From: DFXE01 sp032054765 | GTDB taxonomy: Bacteria; Bacteroidota; Bacteroidia; Bacteroidales; Tannerellaceae | Length of the DNA: 64,000 nucleotides | Direction: 5' to 3' | Assembly (NCBI GenBank): GCA_032054765.1 | Contig: DAMBSC010000008.1 | Coordinates: 201,031 to 265,030, forward strand | Shown here: piece after piece, positions 62,121 through 64,000 of the stretch | Layout: the number at the start of each line of letters is the position of its first letter | Numbering within the stretch: position 1 is the first letter of the stretch | Translations under genes and position numbers: made by a program | Notes under the pieces: generated by a model | The model's input: the letters and a program-made list of their open reading frames with translations, nothing else | Told to the model about the DNA's origin: nothing | The model's database searches: none

Positions 62121-63773
62121 ATGGAACTGCAAGAGAAAACCCTTGGACAGTGGCTGGAGCATTGGGCTACTGTCACACCTGATAAAGAATATATTGTATA
62201 CTCCGACCGCGACCTGCGTTTCACCTGGAGAGAATTTAATAAACGCGTAGACAGGATGGCAAAAGGATTGCTGTCTATTGGCGTTAAAAAAGGTACGCAT
62301 GTGGGAATATGGGCGACTAATGTTCCCGATTGGCTAACCTTTGTTTATGCTGGTGCAAAAATCGGAGCTGTTCTGGTAACAGTCAATACCAATTATAAAC
62401 AGAGTGAGCTTGAATATCTTGTACAAGACGCCGACCTTCATACCCTATGTATCACAGAAGGAGTTTTCGACGGAAGCTATATAGATATGGTATATACCAT
62501 GCTACCCGAGCTAAAGGAAACACAGAGAGGATATATGCGCAGTAAGAAATTCCCGGAAATGCGTAATGTAGTATACATTGGTCAGGAGAAATACCGTGGT
62601 ATGTATAATACACCTGAATTGTTACTTTTAGGCGAAAATATTGATGATACGGCACTCAATGAAGCAAAAGAAAAGGTGAATTGCTATGATGTAGTCAATA
62701 TGCAATACACATCCGGCACCACCGGTTTTCCAAAGGGTGTTATGCTTACCCACCATAATATAGCAAACAATGGTTTCTTTACAGGCGAGAATATGGGCTT
62801 TACCGCTGATGATAAACTCTGCTGCTGCGTACCGCTCTTCCATTGTTTCGGTATCACTTTGGCATCTATGAATGTGCTTACACATGGCTGTACACAAGTG
62901 ATGGTTGAACGGTTTGATCCGCTGGTCGTACTTGCTTCTGTTCATAAGGAAAGATGTACAGCATTGTATGGTGTACCCACTATGTTTATTGCCGAATTGA
63001 ATCATCCCATGTTCGATATGTTTGATCTAACCTCTCTTCGAACCGGTATTATGGCCGGATCATTATGCCCTCCGGATGTCATGCGTGCTGTTGTAGAGAA
63101 GATGCATCTTACCTATATAACCAGTGTTTACGGATTAACGGAAAGCTCTCCAGGCATGACACAAAGCCGTATATCACAAAGCTATGAAGAACGCTGTACA
63201 ACAGTAGGAAGAGAATATCCTTTTACAGAAGTAAAAGTTTTCAATCCGGAAACCGGAGAAGAATGTGCTGTTGGCGAAGCCGGTGAAATATGTTGTCGCG
63301 GATATCTGCTAATGAAAGGTTACTATAAGAATCCTACCGCTACTGCCGAAGCAATTGATAAAGACGGATGGCTCCATAGTGGTGACCTGGGTCTTAAAGA
63401 TGAAAACGGAAACTACCAGATTACCGGCCGTATCAAAGATATGATTATACGTGGAGGAGAAAATATTTATCCACGTGAAATTGAAGATTATTTGTATAAA
63501 ATGGATGGCATCAAAGACATACAAGTCGTTGGTGTAGCATCAGAGAAATACGGTGAAGAAGTGGGTGCTTTTATCATTCTGCACGATAGTGTAAAGATGA
63601 CCGAAGAAGATGTAAAAGACTTCTGCCGGGGACAGATAGCAAGACATAAAATACCCCGATATATATTTTTCGTAGATAATTTCCCGCTTACAGGTAGCGG
63701 AAAGATACAGAAATTCAAGCTACGTGAAATGGCACTGGAAATACTTAAAGAAAAAAGTGTAACGATAATCTAA
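62121..63773 (+). CDS. AMP-binding acyl-CoA synthetase
   Basis: I use ATG 62121 (MELQEKTLGQ) as start; TTG 62109 is possible. The 550-residue ANL-family enzyme has the P-loop YTSGTTGFPKG at 196-206, the YGLTESS motif, the hinge GDLGLKDENGNYQITGRIKD and the catalytic C-terminal Lys in TGSGKIQKF. It activates a fatty or aromatic acid with ATP and CoA. It is paired with the HTH-cupin regulator, so it is probably regulated by its substrate or product. Confidence 0.92.
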   Translation: MELQEKTLGQWLEHWATVTPDKEYIVYSDRDLRFTWREFNKRVDRMAKGLLSIGVKKGTHVGIWATNVPDWLTFVYAGAKIGAVLVTVNTNYKQSELEYLVQDADLHTLCITEGVFDGSYIDMVYTMLPELKETQRGYMRSKKFPEMRNVVYIGQEKYRGMYNTPELLLLGENIDDTALNEAKEKVNCYDVVNMQYTSGTTGFPKGVMLTHHNIANNGFFTGENMGFTADDKLCCCVPLFHCFGITLASMNVLTHGCTQVMVERFDPLVVLASVHKERCTALYGVPTMFIAELNHPMFDMFDLTSLRTGIMAGSLCPPDVMRAVVEKMHLTYITSVYGLTESSPGMTQSRISQSYEERCTTVGREYPFTEVKVFNPETGEECAVGEAGEICCRGYLLMKGYYKNPTATAEAIDKDGWLHSGDLGLKDENGNYQITGRIKDMIIRGGENIYPREIEDYLYKMDGIKDIQVVGVASEKYGEEVGAFIILHDSVKMTEEDVKDFCRGQIARHKIPRYIFFVDNFPLTGSGKIQKFKLREMALEILKEKSVTII

Positions 63774-64000
63774 AAGCCATACTTACATCTCATATAGTGC
63801 AGGAAATGATGCTGTTATTTTATAACTATCCTCCCCTATTGAGTTATTATTTTTTTGGTTTCACCTGTCACCTCAAGATTAAATACTGTATATGAGTTAG
63901 ATGCGGTGAAACCAAAGGTGAATCGAAGATCGGCCTTAGACAAAAAATGCCTCGTCCTGAAACCGGTTGACAGATTTTAGACTATAATCCTGTAATTAGT
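63774..64000. other. Right-edge intergenic region with hairpin and repeat core
   Basis: It holds an inverted repeat tttggtttcacc (63854-63865)/ggtgaaaccaaa (63905-63916). Five bases later comes AATCGAAGATCGGCCTTAG (63921-63939), identical to the arm core of the palindrome at 34911-34988. The last 60 bases hold no recognisable gene and may begin another repeat or insertion element. Confidence 0.6.

Overview
The window is a 64 kb stretch of a Bacteroidota chromosome, most likely order Bacteroidales. The evidence is exact matches to the Bacteroidetes promoter form TAnnTTTG, a Bacteroidetes-type tyrosine recombinase, BfmA/BtgA-like mobilization genes, LytTR two-component systems and DUF5107/DUF6078-type proteins. 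A genus (Dysgonomonas-like?) is only a guess. A 52-base run of N at 34581-34632 and two +1 homopolymer frameshifts mark this as draft-quality sequence.

Region 1 (1 to about 10.3 kb) is a mobilizable or integrative element. It holds an integrase cut by the left window edge, a LytTR response regulator and histidine kinase, a divergent set of envelope genes, a frameshifted RteC-like regulator, an excisionase-like HTH protein, a hairpin-rich oriT candidate, a BfmA-like accessory protein with a relaxase, and a frameshifted acetyltransferase. A remnant of an outer-membrane protein gene and a second LytTR system follow (10.4-12.8 kb), then a CobW-type GTPase and an aquaglyceroporin.

Region 2 (15.1-46.1 kb) is the striking part: 31 kb of tightly packed genes, all on the minus strand, which read as two long operons. 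Operon 1 (46135 down to 37569) encodes a Cys-rich Fe-S protein, a radical SAM enzyme, a DUF116-polyprenyl synthetase fusion, two terpene-cyclase-fold proteins (one with the class II DxDDT motif) and two PQQ-like beta-propellers. Operon 2 (37316 down to 15115) encodes seven more PQQ-like propellers (one broken by an in-frame TGA), two NHL/6-bladed propellers, a Tat-exported polyferredoxin, a NapH-like membrane ferredoxin, a NuoE-NuoF-like flavoprotein, a NuoG-N-terminus-like Fe-S protein, an ABC exporter pair and a glycosyltransferase. My inference is that operon 1 makes a cyclized isoprenoid, possibly redox-active, while operon 2 links cytoplasmic NAD(P)H chemistry to envelope propeller proteins and may glycosylate or export the product. 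I know of no described system with this combination.

Region 3 (46.4-64 kb) is ordinary chromosome: an acyltransferase, a Sel1-like protein, a DUF6078 protein, an esterase, an AI-2E/PerM permease, a stand-alone LpxC, LpxH, a MIP18-like protein, RadC, EF-P, a DUF5107-TPR protein with a GH16 glucanase, a YrdC/Sua5 protein, FabI, and an HTH-cupin regulator with an acyl-CoA synthetase.

Non-coding structure also stands out. Three intergenic arrays of short palindromes with a 22-bp period lie just downstream of gene or operon ends (14.8, 37.4 and 49.0 kb). A 78-bp near-perfect palindrome encodes the C-terminus of one propeller gene, and its 19-nt core recurs near the right edge of the window.
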